In this document: positions 7,000-16,196 of the stretch, one piece after another
Layout of the letters: every line of letters starts with the position of its first letter
Numbering within the stretch: the stretch's first letter is position 1
From: Flavobacterium chilense
GTDB taxonomy: Bacteria; Bacteroidota; Bacteroidia; Flavobacteriales; Flavobacteriaceae
Reading direction: 5' to 3'
Length of the DNA stretch: 64,000 bases
NCBI RefSeq assembly: GCF_001602525.1
Contig: NZ_LSYT01000002.1
Span: forward strand, 896,127-960,126
Position numbers and translations under genes: made by a program
Notes under the pieces: model-generated
Told to the model about the DNA's origin: nothing
The model's input: only the letters and a program-made list of their open reading frames with translations
Databases searched by the model: none

Positions 7000-8577
7000 A
7001 TGAAATTTAATCCTAAATATTTGCCCATAGTGATCGGAGCAACCTTTGCTCTTGGAACCGTAGTCGGAAGCCTGATGAATGCTCCTGCCGATGATCAGCT
7101 TTTGGCTAAAAATTACTCCAAAACCAAACTCAATAAACTAATTGATTTTATCAATAATGAATATGTTGACAGCATCAATACAGATTCTATTGTAAACCTT
7201 ACAGTAGATAATATCCTCTCAAAATTAGATCCGCATTCTGTTTACATTCCGCCCAGCGAACAGGCAGAAGTGGCAGAAAGCATGAAAGGTGATTTTGTTG
7301 GAATTGGAATCAATTTTTATATGTACAAAGATTCTGTTGCGATTATAAAACCGGTCGAAAACGGACCTTCGGCGAAAGCGGGATTAAAATCAGGAGACCG
7401 GATTTTGTTTGCCGGAAAAACCAAATTGTATGGCAGAAAATTGCCTTCAGACAGCTTGTTTTCAAAACTAAAAGGAATTAAAGGTTCAGAAATTGAGCTG
7501 ACTGTTTTTAGAAAATCAGAACAAAAGAAATTAAAGTTTAAAATCAAGCGGGATATTATTCCGATAAAAAGTGTCGATGCCTCTTTATTGCTCGGAAATA
7601 ATACAGGATATATTAAGATCAATCGTTTTGCAGAAACCACCTTTGATGAATTTAAAGCCGGTTTAACGCGATTAAAACAAAAAGGCATTCAGTCGCTTGT
7701 GATTGATCTTCGTGATAATGGCGGAGGTTATATGGAAGAAGCAATCGCTATTGCGGATGAATTCCTGAAAGACAAACAGCTCATTGTTTTTACAAAAAAT
7801 AAAAACGGAACGACTGAAAAAACCTATGCTACAAAAGCAGGAAGTTTTGAAACCGGAAAAGTATATGTTTTAATCAATGAAAATAGTGCTTCGGCAAGCG
7901 AAATCCTTGCTGGTGCCCTTCAGGATAATGATCGCGGAACTATTGTAGGACGCCGTTCTTTTGGAAAAGGGCTGGTACAGCGCGAAATGGATTTCAACGA
8001 CGGATCAGCAGTTCGGTTAACAGTTGCCCGATATTATACACCAACCGGAAGATCTATTCAGAAGCCTTATAAAAAAGGAAATGAAGAGTATTATAAAGAA
8101 TCAGAATTACGTGTAAAATCAGGAGAACTATATGCTAAAGATAGTATTAAAGTTGCTGATTCACTAAAGTTTAAAACGCCAAAAGGTAAAATTGTTTATG
8201 GCGGTGGCGGAATCGTTCCGGATGTTTTTGTACCGATGGAAGCAGAACACGGAAATGAAAATGTTGGATATTTGCTTCAAACCGGAATTGTAGGTCATTT
8301 TGTGTTTGAAGAACTTGATAAAGACCGAAATGCATTTGCAGGACTTCATTTTAATGAGTTTATGGAGAAAATGAAGAATTCTGATGTTTATTTTAAAAAG
8401 TTCAGAAACTACATTTTAATGACAGGTTTAGATTTAAAATTTGATAAAACCAAAGCCTTGGTAAACCGATATATTACTGCAGAATTTGCCAGACAATTAT
8501 ATGGTGAAATGTATTATTATGATGTTATCCTAAAAGATGATGCCATGATAAAAGCTATTTTGAATCCTAAAAAGTAA
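7000..8577 (+). CDS. S41 family C-terminal processing protease (CtpA/Prc type)
   Basis: A 525-residue envelope protease with an N-terminal membrane anchor or signal (residues 7-26). A PDZ domain follows at about 90-175 (GDFVGIGINFYMY, GPSAKAGLKSGDRILFAG), then the S41 domain: VIDLRDNGGG, the catalytic Ser298 in NENSASASEI, Asp309, and Lys323 in RSFGKGLVQ. The 25-residue Ser-Lys spacing is that of Prc. It trims or degrades periplasmic proteins from their C-termini. The distal ~150 residues form an extension found in Bacteroidetes homologues. Its ATG touches the preceding stop, so translation is probably coupled. Confidence 0.93.
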   Translation: MKFNPKYLPIVIGATFALGTVVGSLMNAPADDQLLAKNYSKTKLNKLIDFINNEYVDSINTDSIVNLTVDNILSKLDPHSVYIPPSEQAEVAESMKGDFVGIGINFYMYKDSVAIIKPVENGPSAKAGLKSGDRILFAGKTKLYGRKLPSDSLFSKLKGIKGSEIELTVFRKSEQKKLKFKIKRDIIPIKSVDASLLLGNNTGYIKINRFAETTFDEFKAGLTRLKQKGIQSLVIDLRDNGGGYMEEAIAIADEFLKDKQLIVFTKNKNGTTEKTYATKAGSFETGKVYVLINENSASASEILAGALQDNDRGTIVGRRSFGKGLVQREMDFNDGSAVRLTVARYYTPTGRSIQKPYKKGNEEYYKESELRVKSGELYAKDSIKVADSLKFKTPKGKIVYGGGGIVPDVFVPMEAEHGNENVGYLLQTGIVGHFVFEELDKDRNAFAGLHFNEFMEKMKNSDVYFKKFRNYILMTGLDLKFDKTKALVNRYITAEFARQLYGEMYYYDVILKDDAMIKAILNPKK

Positions 8578-8596
8578 ACTTTAATTTTTGTGTCAG

Positions 8597-8962
8597 ATGA
8601 AAATAGAAACTATTGTAAGTGCTGAAATCGAACTTTTAACGGCAATTAAATATGCTGATGTATCAACTTTGGATAAAATGCTGCACGATGATTTGCTTTT
8701 TAATCTGCCCGACGGACAAACCATTACAAAACAATTTGATCTCGAATCTTATCGTTCAGGTAAGATGAAAGTCGAAACACTCGAAGCTTCAGATCAGATT
8801 ATCAATATAATTGAAGATGTTGCCGTAGTTAGCGTGGCAGTTTCATTAAAAGGAACATACGATAACAATTCTTTGCAAGGATCTTTTCGTTACATCAGGG
8901 TCTGGAAACAATTTGATGGGAATCTAAAAGTTATTGCCGGCAGCTGTGCGCAACTGGCATAA
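8597..8962 (+). CDS. NTF2-like / DUF4440 domain protein
   Basis: A 121-residue protein with the SnoaL/NTF2-like layout: helix IVSAEIELLTAIKYADVSTLDKMLHDDLLFNLPDG, then strands with DVAVVSVAVSLKG and FRYIRVWKQFDGNLKVIAGSC. Such cone-shaped domains bind small ligands or act as isomerases, and no specific role can be given. I take ATG 8597 rather than the in-frame TTG at 8588. It lies 19 nt after the protease stop, so it may be co-transcribed with that operon. Confidence 0.7.
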   Translation: MKIETIVSAEIELLTAIKYADVSTLDKMLHDDLLFNLPDGQTITKQFDLESYRSGKMKVETLEASDQIINIIEDVAVVSVAVSLKGTYDNNSLQGSFRYIRVWKQFDGNLKVIAGSCAQLA

Positions 8963-9052
8963 ATTTTGAAACGAGATTTAATAGTAACTTAAAACAAAAC
9001 TTGCGAGTCATGGGGTAATTCTTAGCGTACTTTGCGGTTAAAATCTCAAAAC

Positions 9053-9370
9053 ATGAAAAATCTAAAAAAAATAAGTTTCCTTGTTCTGTTAATGACTTTT
9101 GTAATTTCCTGTACGACTATGAAAGAAAATAATAATAATGTTATTTCAGGCAAAGTAGATTCGATAGAATCAGGGAAAGACGGTTATACGGCAAAAATCA
9201 CAACCGATAAAAAAGAAGTTTATTTTGCAACCATCAGTATTGTAAATGTAGGCGGACCTCAAAATTACAAACAGCTAAAAATAGGTGATGAGGTTTCTGT
9301 AAAAGGAGAAATCTGGAAAACAGATGACGAAAAACATATTAAAGTACAACAGATTGTTTCTGTGAAATAA
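9053..9370 (+). CDS. Small lipoprotein with OB-like beta domain
   Basis: This 105-residue predicted lipoprotein has a lipobox VISC with Cys20. The mature part alternates beta strands (VISGKVDSIESGKDGYTAKI, EVYFATISIVNVGG, LKIGDEVSVKGEIWK, HIKVQQIVSV) in the order of an OB-fold barrel, like periplasmic single-domain OB proteins. I could not assign a named family. The start is ATG 9053; the in-frame upstream codons to 9032 precede the signal sequence and are unlikely to be translated. Confidence 0.65.
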   Translation: MKNLKKISFLVLLMTFVISCTTMKENNNNVISGKVDSIESGKDGYTAKITTDKKEVYFATISIVNVGGPQNYKQLKIGDEVSVKGEIWKTDDEKHIKVQQIVSVK

Positions 9371-9390
9371 ATATTCAGAAAGAAAAAAAT

Positions 9391-9467
9391 AAACCATATA
9401 AGTTATAGGAGTTCATGATAGTAAAATGCGCAAAGCATTAAATGAACTTATATAACTTATATGGTTT
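9391..9467. repeat. AAACCATATAAG inverted-repeat element, copy 1
   Basis: Arms 9391-9416 and 9442-9467 match at 24 of 26 positions, separated by 25 bp containing GTAAAATGCGCAAAGC. It lies between two convergent genes and could form a long hairpin at both 3' ends. Related copies are at 23662-23740 and 33138-33302. Confidence 0.8.
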
Positions 9468-9475
9468 AATAATTT

Positions 9476-10081
9476 TTATCGAATGCTATCGTGTGCATGA
9501 GTCTGCACACCGTTATTCCATAATGTCAGTATATCTGTAGCGACAGCAGCGCCACTTCCGGCAGCGATCGCTAATTGACTTCTCCAGCCTGCCAAAGTTC
9601 CAATAACATAAATGCCATCGGCCACTTTATGATCTTCGTTTTTAAGCTGGATACGTTGTTTTTCAGGTAATGCTTTTTTATGAGGTTCAATATATTGCAT
9701 TAAACCTTCGATGTCAAAGGTATTGGCAGAACCAATCCCAATAACAATATTTTTTGTCTGGTATGAATCTTTGTTTGTAGTAACAGTGAATTCAGGATAA
9801 GCGCCTTCAACTTTAATTACTTTCTCATTTGCGATCTGAGTAATATGCGGATAAGTTGTAGCCAGATCCTGTGTGCTTTCTTCAAGCAATTCAGAACCTA
9901 ATTTGCCTGGTGTAATGCCATAGGCGTTATAGAAAATAGCTTCCTGTAAAGAAGAACTTTTTTGATGTGTAAAAATTCCGATTTTTTTATCGGTAACAAA
10001 AGCTTTGTTTTTAGCAGATCCTAAAACGAGAGCACAAGACATGCCTGAAACGCCTCCGCCAATAATTAAAACATCGAACAT
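9476..10081 (-). CDS. Short FAD/NAD(P)-binding oxidoreductase, thioredoxin reductase-like
   Basis: A 201-residue flavoprotein fold. The N-terminal DVLIIGGGVSGMSCALVLG is a GxGxxG FAD-binding site, and YVIGTLAGWRSQLAIAAGSG near the C-terminus is the second FAD motif. It is about 100 residues shorter than thioredoxin reductase. It lacks the separate NADPH domain and the redox CxxC, so it is a reduced member of the family with unknown acceptor. The ATG lies 1 nt past the stop of a small membrane protein gene, suggesting coupled translation. Confidence 0.75.
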   Translation of the reverse strand: MFDVLIIGGGVSGMSCALVLGSAKNKAFVTDKKIGIFTHQKSSSLQEAIFYNAYGITPGKLGSELLEESTQDLATTYPHITQIANEKVIKVEGAYPEFTVTTNKDSYQTKNIVIGIGSANTFDIEGLMQYIEPHKKALPEKQRIQLKNEDHKVADGIYVIGTLAGWRSQLAIAAGSGAAVATDILTLWNNGVQTHAHDSIR

Positions 10082-10082
10082 A

Positions 10083-10283
10083 TTAACGTCCGTTTGTTTT
10101 CTCTTCGATTCTTTTTGAAATTCTAAAAATCAAAAGAATCAAAACGGCACAAAATGAAGCTGCAATTCCAATAAAAGCAACTATACTGTCTCCCTGAAAA
10201 GGATTTTTGAAGTCTAGCAACGTAATATTAAAAACAATTAAAGCTAATGCCAGAAGCACTAAGATTGAAGTAAAGATTTTCAT
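10083..10283 (-). CDS. Small two-helix membrane protein
   Basis: A 66-residue protein with two hydrophobic segments (about residues 4-22, ILVLLALALIVFNITLL, and 33-53, IVAFIGIAASFCAVLILLIF) and a basic C-terminal tail RISKRIEEKTNGR. No family is recognised. It immediately precedes the short flavoprotein gene and is probably co-transcribed with it. Confidence 0.65.
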   Translation of the reverse strand: MKIFTSILVLLALALIVFNITLLDFKNPFQGDSIVAFIGIAASFCAVLILLIFRISKRIEEKTNGR

Positions 10284-10387
10284 AATGATTGTTTGTTTGC
10301 CTAAAATAATAGAGTAGAACCCTTAGACGTAAAATGTCTTTAATTTGTGTTTTGAAATTTTGTGGGGTAAATTTATAAAAATAATTG

Positions 10388-10966
10388 TTAGACAAACAAA
10401 CCTTTAACATTAGCAGCAAATAATTTAACAGCAATTGCTAAAAGTATGACTCCAAATGTCTTGCGAACTACGCCAAGTCCGTTTTCTCCTAATAAATTTT
10501 CAATTTTCTTAGAAGATTTCAGTACAATATAAACCAGTATAATGTTCAGCAAAATGGCAATTATAATGTTTATGGTGTGAAACTGAGATCGTAACGAAAG
10601 TAAAGTAGTCATAGTTCCTGCCCCCGCAATTAACGGAAATGCTAAAGGAACGATAGAAGCAGATCCCGGTTCTTCGTCACGGTAAATTCTGATTCCTAAA
10701 ATCATCTCCAATGCCAGAAAAAATAGCACAAAAGAACCTGCAACGGCAAAAGAATGCACATCAATCCCTATAAGGCTTAAAAAACCTTCTCCAACAAAGA
10801 GAAAAACGATCATAATCGCTCCGGCAACAATCGAAGCTTTTTCGGATTCAATATGACCGACTTTTGCTCTTAAATTAACAATAATCGGAATAGAGCCCAC
10901 AATATCAATCACGGCAAAAAGTACCATGCTTACTGTAATGATTTCTTTAAAGTCAATTTCTAGCAT
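10388..10966 (-). CDS. MarC-family integral membrane protein
   Basis: A 192-residue protein with six predicted membrane helices, matching MarC length and pattern (FAVIDIVGSIPIIVNL at the start, IVPLAFPLIAGAGTMTTLLS in the middle). MarC proteins were once linked to multiple antibiotic resistance, but that link is weak and the true function is unknown. The PLAFPLIAGPG-like block is the family hallmark. It is separated by about 100 bp from the small membrane protein downstream. Confidence 0.85.
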   Translation of the reverse strand: MLEIDFKEIITVSMVLFAVIDIVGSIPIIVNLRAKVGHIESEKASIVAGAIMIVFLFVGEGFLSLIGIDVHSFAVAGSFVLFFLALEMILGIRIYRDEEPGSASIVPLAFPLIAGAGTMTTLLSLRSQFHTINIIIAILLNIILVYIVLKSSKKIENLLGENGLGVVRKTFGVILLAIAVKLFAANVKGLFV

Positions 10967-11103
10967 ATCGTTTTGATTTTAAGCGTTTAAAAACTGCTGC
11001 AAAAGTAGATAATAAAGTTAGGTGTTTTTTTGATACAATGTATTTTTGTTATAAAAACATGTTTGTTTGACTAAAAAAGTGATATTTGTAACAATTGTTC
11101 TTT

Positions 11104-11226
11104 TTCTCACAAAGTTTCGCAAAGATTATTCACAAAGATTCGCGAAGTAATATTTTTTAAAATACTATTTAATGACAAGAAAATCTTCGTGAAACTTTAT
11201 GTTGTTCTCTGCGAATCTTTGCAGTA
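11104..11226. repeat. Inverted-repeat stretch with TTCGCAAAGATTCGCGAAG-type sequence
   Basis: The 320-bp gap between the divergent marC-like and DUF3109 genes contains CACAAAGTTTCGCAAAGATT and CAAAGATTCGCGAAG, answered about 70-100 bp later by ATCTTCGTGAAACTTTATG and CTGCGAATCTTTGC in the opposite sense. This is another palindromic intergenic family; a related stretch is near 43332-43366. No gene is seen here. Confidence 0.55.
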
Positions 11227-11250
11227 CATTTTTTATCCGCTTTCTTTGAC

Positions 11251-11258
11251 TATCTTTG
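11251..11258 (+). promoter_or_regulatory. Putative -7 element of the DUF3109 gene
   Basis: TATCTTTG matches TANNTTTG exactly and lies 28 bp before ATG 11287. No good TTTG is found at the -33 position, so only the -7 box is supported. Confidence 0.4.
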
Positions 11259-11286
11259 CACTTTATAAATTTCAGTATTTAATATC

Positions 11287-11856
11287 ATGTTTCAGTTAGG
11301 AAAAACCATTATTTCAGAGGATATTCTGGAAAAAGAATTTGTATGCAACCTGTCAGCTTGTAAAGGAGCCTGTTGTGTTGACGGAGATGCCGGTGCACCT
11401 CTTAATGAAGCCGAGACTAAAATCCTGGAAGAAATTTACCCTAAAGTAAAACCTTTTTTACGAAAAGAAGGTATTGCTGCTATTGAAGCTCAGGGAACCT
11501 GGGTTACAGGAACTGATGGTGATCTTGAAACGCCGTTAATTGATAATAAAGATTGTGCTTACGTTATTTTTGATGGCAAAACGGCACTTTGCGGAATCGA
11601 GCAGGCTTACAATCAGGGAATCGTAAGCTGGAAAAAACCGGTTTCCTGTCATTTGTACCCAATTCGTGTAAAAGACTTTACTGAATTTGCTGCTGTAAAT
11701 TATGACCGTTGGGATATTTGTGATGATGCCTGTTCTTTAGGTAAAGAATTAGAAGTTCCGGTTTATAAATTTGTAAAAGAAGCATTGATTCGCCGCTTTG
11801 GTGAAGACTGGTATATGGAGCTTGAAAAAGTGGCTCAGGAACTTAAAAATTCATAA
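11287..11856 (+). CDS. DUF3109 cysteine-cluster protein
   Basis: A 189-residue cytoplasmic protein of the DUF3109/YkgJ type. The N-terminal cluster [20 protein letters not shown] (Cys20, 25, 29, 30) and later cysteines ([37 protein letters not shown]) form a pattern expected to bind zinc or an iron-sulfur cluster. The block CHLYPIR is the conserved motif of the family. The biochemical role is unknown. A second cysteine-cluster protein of the wider YkgJ group is at 61559. Confidence 0.85.
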   Translation: MFQLGKTIISEDILEKEFVCNLSACKGACCVDGDAGAPLNEAETKILEEIYPKVKPFLRKEGIAAIEAQGTWVTGTDGDLETPLIDNKDCAYVIFDGKTALCGIEQAYNQGIVSWKKPVSCHLYPIRVKDFTEFAAVNYDRWDICDDACSLGKELEVPVYKFVKEALIRRFGEDWYMELEKVAQELKNS

Positions 11857-11895
11857 GATTTGTAATCGTTAGCAATGCTGTTTTTTGCGGATATA

Positions 11896-11932
11896 TTTTA
11901 CCTCAAAAAAATAAATTTTTACCTCAAAAAAA
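11896..11932. promoter_or_regulatory. Direct repeats TTTTACCTCAAAAAA upstream of nrdBA
   Basis: Two 15-bp copies start at 11896 and 11917, 21 bp apart, or two helical turns. They lie in the 337-bp gap before nrdB, which holds no gene, and could be a regulator site or belong to the 3' end of the DUF3109 transcript. No NrdR-box-like sequence was recognised. Confidence 0.4.
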
Positions 11933-12193
11933 ACTTTTTAAAACAAATTAAAATTTCTTGCTTTTTATTGTAAAAAGTCTATATTTTACGGGATATAAAG
12001 TGTAGAGTTTATATTTTAAGTTATTCATTTACAATAAATTAATTATTGTCTGAAAAACATTTCAAATTTTTGCCGTTGTTAAAAACTACGCCCGATTGTG
12101 AATAAGTTTGACTTTTATTTTTGGCAACAAATGACAATCTTTGTAGTCTACTGAAATGGTAAAAAAATCAGTAAAAAATTAAACAAAATTGTC

Positions 12194-13171
12194 ATGTCAC
12201 AAGTCGAGCCAATATTACAAGAAAATAAAAATCGTTTCGTTATTTTTCCAATCAAACATCATGATATTTGGGAATGGTATAAGAAGATGGAGGCTAGCTT
12301 CTGGACTGCAGAAGAAATCGATTTGCACCAGGACCTGACAGACTGGAATAATAAATTAAGTGACGACGAAAGATATTTCATCAAACATATTTTAGCATTC
12401 TTTGCAGCTTCAGACGGAATCGTAAATGAGAATCTGGCAGAAAACTTTGTAAATGAAGTTCAATATGCCGAAGCGAAATTTTTCTATGGTTTTCAGATCA
12501 TGATGGAAAACATTCATAGTGAAACGTATTCTTTATTAATAGATACTTACGTAAAAGATGAAGCCGAAAAAGCAGAATTGTTTAATGCTTTGGAAGTTTT
12601 TCCTGCAATTGGTAAAAAAGCAGAATGGGCTTTAAAATGGATCGAGTCTGATTCATTTGCCGAAAGACTTATTGCTTTTGCAGCCGTTGAAGGTATTTTC
12701 TTCTCTGGAGCTTTCTGTTCAATTTATTGGTTAAAAAAACGTGGTTTAATGCCGGGATTAACATTTTCTAACGAATTAATCTCTCGTGACGAAGGTGTAC
12801 ACTGTGACTTTGCAGTGCACTTGCATAATCATCACTTAATTAATAAAGTACCAAAAGACAGAATTAAGGAAATCATTGTAGATGCCTTAAATATCGAAAG
12901 AGAATTTGTTACGGAATCCCTTCCGGTAAGTTTAATAGGAATGAATGCTACTTTAATGACGCAATATTTAGAATTTGTTGCTGACAGATTATTAGTAGAA
13001 TTAGGTTGCGAACGTGTATATGGGTCAGCAAATCCGTTTGACTTCATGGACATGATCTCTCTTCAGGGAAAAACTAATTTCTTTGAAAAACGTGTTGCAG
13101 AGTATCAAAAATCTGGTGTGATGAACACAGATAGTGATGCTCAGAAAATTTCATTTGATGCAGATTTTTAG
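12194..13171 (+). CDS. nrdB: Ribonucleotide reductase class Ia, small subunit
   Basis: The R2 subunit houses the di-iron centre and tyrosyl radical that drives NDP reduction by NrdA. The 325-residue protein shows the metal ligands in [14 protein letters not shown], the helix [13 protein letters not shown] where Tyr112 occupies the radical position, and [13 protein letters not shown] and [12 protein letters not shown] with the second set of Glu/His ligands. The C-terminus ends in FDADF, the tail type that docks into NrdA. nrdA follows after 271 bp in the same direction, the reverse of the usual nrdA-nrdB order in enterobacteria. Confidence 0.96.
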   Translation: MSQVEPILQENKNRFVIFPIKHHDIWEWYKKMEASFWTAEEIDLHQDLTDWNNKLSDDERYFIKHILAFFAASDGIVNENLAENFVNEVQYAEAKFFYGFQIMMENIHSETYSLLIDTYVKDEAEKAELFNALEVFPAIGKKAEWALKWIESDSFAERLIAFAAVEGIFFSGAFCSIYWLKKRGLMPGLTFSNELISRDEGVHCDFAVHLHNHHLINKVPKDRIKEIIVDALNIEREFVTESLPVSLIGMNATLMTQYLEFVADRLLVELGCERVYGSANPFDFMDMISLQGKTNFFEKRVAEYQKSGVMNTDSDAQKISFDADF

Positions 13172-13248
13172 ACAACCAAAATAATTTTAGAGTTCCCCCC
13201 AAAGAAACACTAAAAGAATAAAATTTTAAACAATACCATTTTTTACGG

Positions 13249-13278
13249 TTGAATCTCTTTCCCAAATCGAAGATTCAA
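13249..13278 (+). other. Hairpin in the nrdB-nrdA intercistronic region
   Basis: TTGAATCT at 13249-13256 pairs with AGATTCAA at 13271-13278. Smaller hairpins follow (GAGAAT with ATTCTC, GGAAT with ATTCC). There is no T-tract, so this 271-bp spacer probably carries structured mRNA rather than a terminator. No ORF is seen. Confidence 0.35.
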
Positions 13279-13442
13279 TGACAATTTTTAATGCCCTTTC
13301 GGTCTGTTTTTCAGGCTGGAAACAGAAAACTATTGAGAATCCTGCAATTCTCAAAAAATAATTTAAAAACACGCAATGTTTAAGTACCGGAATTCGTTAT
13401 TCCAGTGTCTTTCATTTTTTCAATAACTAAAATAGTAAGCTT

Positions 13443-15836
13443 ATGTATGTAGTAAAAAGAGATGGCCACAGAGAGCCCGTAATGTTTGATAAGATTACAG
13501 AAAGAATCAAAAAATTGTGTTACGGCTTAAATGAGCTTGTAGATCCTGTTAAGGTAGCCATGCGTGTTATCGAAGGATTGTATGATGGGGTTTCAACTTC
13601 TGAACTGGATAATCTTGCAGCAGAAACAGCGGCATCAATGACTATTGCGCATCCTGATTATGCACAATTGGCAGCGCGTGTGGCAATTTCAAACCTACAT
13701 TCAAATACAAAAAAATCGTTCTCAGAAACGATGAAAGATATGTACAATTACGTAAATCCAAGAAACGGGCAGGATGCACCATTACTTTCGGATGAAGTAT
13801 TTAAAGTAATTCAGGAAAACTCAGCTTTTCTGGATTCGCACATTATCTATACCAGAGATTTCAATTACGATTACTTCGGTTTCAAAACCTTAGAGCGTTC
13901 TTATTTGCTTAAAATAAACGGAAAAATCGTAGAACGTCCGCAGCACATGTTAATGCGTGTTTCTGTTGGAATTCACTTAGATGATTTAAAATCAGTAATC
14001 GAAATTTACGATTTAATGTCTAAAAAGTTCTTTACGCATGCAACACCAACGTTGTTTAATGCAGGAACTCCAAAACCACAAATGTCTTCTTGTTTCCTTT
14101 TGGCGATGCAGGATGATAGTATTGATGGTATTTATGATACACTAAAACAAACAGCAAAAATCTCGCAATCAGCAGGAGGAATAGGACTTTCTATTCATAA
14201 CGTTCGTGCTACAGGATCTTATATTCGTGGTACAAACGGAACTTCAAACGGAATTGTTCCAATGTTGAGAGTGTTCAACGATACCGCTCGTTATGTAGAT
14301 CAGGGTGGTGGAAAACGTAAAGGAAGTTTTGCGATTTACATCGAAACCTGGCATGCTGACATTTTTGAATTCCTGGATTTAAAGAAAAACACCGGAAAAG
14401 AAGAAATGCGTGCAAGAGATTTATTCTTCGCCATGTGGACATCAGATTTATTCATGAAACGTGTTCAGGAAGATTCAACATGGACTTTAATGTGTCCTAA
14501 CGAATGTCCTGGATTGTACGATGTTTACGGAGAAGAATTCGAAGCAATGTATACGGATTATGAATTTAGAGGAAAAGGTAGAAAAACCATTCGTGCACGT
14601 GAATTGTGGGAGAAAATCCTGGAATCACAAATCGAAACCGGAACACCATATATGTTGTATAAAGATGCAGCAAACCGTAAATCGAATCACAAGAATCTAG
14701 GAACAATTCGTTCTTCAAACTTGTGTACAGAGATTATGGAGTACACTTCTAAAGATGAAATTGCGGTTTGTAATTTAGCTTCTATTTCGTTGCCAATGTT
14801 TATTGAAAACGGAAAATTCGATCACGAAGCGCTTTACAATGTAACAAAACGTGTAACCCGTAACCTGAACAAAGTAATCGACAGAAATTACTATCCGGTA
14901 AAAGAAGCCGAAAACTCAAACATGCGTCACCGTCCGGTTGGATTAGGAGTACAAGGTTTAGCAGATGCTTTTATCATGTTGCGTATGCCGTTTACAAGTG
15001 ATGAAGCAAAAGCATTAAATCAGGAAATTTTCGAAACATTATACTTCGCAGCCGTAACCGCTTCTATGGAAATGGCAAAAGAAGAAGGACCATATTCAAC
15101 TTTCGAAGGTTCGCCAATGTCACAGGGAGAATTCCAGCACAATATGTGGGGAATGAAAGATGAAGAATTATCTGGTCGTTGGGACTGGGCATCTTTAAGA
15201 AAAGAAGTAATGGAGCATGGAGTTCGTAACTCATTATTAGTAGCGCCAATGCCAACTGCTTCGACTTCGCAAATCTTAGGAAACAATGAAGCTTTCGAAC
15301 CATATACATCAAATATTTACACACGTCGTGTATTGTCTGGAGAATTTATCGTTGTAAACAAACACTTACTGGAAGATTTAGTAAAATTAGGTTTATGGAA
15401 CGAAGATTTGAAACAGGAAATTATGCGTCATAACGGATCTGTTCAAAATATTGATATTATTCCGCAAGACTTAAAAGACCTTTATAAAACAGTTTGGGAA
15501 ATGTCGATGAAAGATATTATCGATATGTCACGTCAAAGAGGATATTTCATTGACCAATCGCAATCATTAAATCTGTTCATGCAGGATGCAAACTATTCTA
15601 AACTAACGTCAATGCATTTCTACGCTTGGCAATCAGGTTTAAAAACTGGAATGTATTACCTAAGAACAAAATCTGCGGTAGATGCGATTAAGTTTACTTT
15701 AAACAACGATAAAAAAGAAGAAACAGCACCAACTTTGGTTGCAGAAACAGAATCTATAAGCGTTGAAGATTACAAAGCAATGTTATTAAAAGCACAAGCA
15801 GCAGATCCAGAAGATTGTGAAATGTGTGGATCTTAA
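13443..15836 (+). CDS. nrdA: Ribonucleotide reductase class Ia, large subunit
   Basis: A 797-residue catalytic subunit reducing NDPs to dNDPs. An ATP-cone begins at residue 1 ([20 protein letters not shown]), so dATP feedback inhibition is expected. The barrel has the active-site Cys in [12 protein letters not shown], the thiyl-radical region [22 protein letters not shown], and the [19 protein letters not shown] loop. The C-terminus ends CEMCGS, the Cys pair that re-reduces the active site via thioredoxin or glutaredoxin. It is transcribed with or just after nrdB and ends at a strong terminator. Confidence 0.97.
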   Translation: MYVVKRDGHREPVMFDKITERIKKLCYGLNELVDPVKVAMRVIEGLYDGVSTSELDNLAAETAASMTIAHPDYAQLAARVAISNLHSNTKKSFSETMKDMYNYVNPRNGQDAPLLSDEVFKVIQENSAFLDSHIIYTRDFNYDYFGFKTLERSYLLKINGKIVERPQHMLMRVSVGIHLDDLKSVIEIYDLMSKKFFTHATPTLFNAGTPKPQMSSCFLLAMQDDSIDGIYDTLKQTAKISQSAGGIGLSIHNVRATGSYIRGTNGTSNGIVPMLRVFNDTARYVDQGGGKRKGSFAIYIETWHADIFEFLDLKKNTGKEEMRARDLFFAMWTSDLFMKRVQEDSTWTLMCPNECPGLYDVYGEEFEAMYTDYEFRGKGRKTIRARELWEKILESQIETGTPYMLYKDAANRKSNHKNLGTIRSSNLCTEIMEYTSKDEIAVCNLASISLPMFIENGKFDHEALYNVTKRVTRNLNKVIDRNYYPVKEAENSNMRHRPVGLGVQGLADAFIMLRMPFTSDEAKALNQEIFETLYFAAVTASMEMAKEEGPYSTFEGSPMSQGEFQHNMWGMKDEELSGRWDWASLRKEVMEHGVRNSLLVAPMPTASTSQILGNNEAFEPYTSNIYTRRVLSGEFIVVNKHLLEDLVKLGLWNEDLKQEIMRHNGSVQNIDIIPQDLKDLYKTVWEMSMKDIIDMSRQRGYFIDQSQSLNLFMQDANYSKLTSMHFYAWQSGLKTGMYYLRTKSAVDAIKFTLNNDKKEETAPTLVAETESISVEDYKAMLLKAQAADPEDCEMCGS

Positions 15837-15891
15837 TTTTTTTAGAAGAAAGAAAATAGAATAAAGAGAAAAGATTATTCTTAATTAATAG

Positions 15892-15924
15892 AAAGCAGTT
15901 ATCGTAATGATAGCTGCTTTTTTT
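15892..15924 (+). terminator. Terminator of nrdA
   Basis: AAAGCAGTTATC pairs with GATAGCTGCTTT (one G-U pair) around the loop GTAAT, followed by TTTT, 55 bp after the stop. Confidence 0.85.
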
Positions 15925-15955
15925 ATGCCGTTTATTTTTGTCAGCCTTTATAGCA

Positions 15956-16031
15956 TAGCCCGCGGTTTCAGCCGTGGGAATACAATGCGTTTATCTCGAT
16001 ACATCTGTTGCGCTTAAAACCGTGGGTTATA
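15956..16031. repeat. Inverted repeat of the ACCCACGGTTT family
   Basis: TAGCCCGCGGTTTCAGCCGT at the left is answered by TTAAAACCGTGGGTTATA at the right end. The 360-bp gap between nrdA and the DUF1800 gene holds this element and the terminator but no gene. A short fragment of the same family (CCTACGGTTAAAACTGTGGG) is at about 23816-23835. Confidence 0.6.
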
Positions 16032-16196
16032 TTGATTATAATTGTTTCAATACGAAATAAACAATATCCCCAAAAAATCCACGTTCTAAGTATTACCAAA
16101 GATTTTTAAAACTTAGTAATTAACATCTAAGAAACTTAAAGCCTTCTCTTTAAACCTTTAAGAGAAAGTCAAGTCTTATTGTAAAATTTCTGCGTT

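Noticed and set aside
7317..7688. 123-codon ORF on the minus strand
   Set aside because: It lies inside the S41 protease gene whose PDZ and catalytic motifs are intact on the plus strand.
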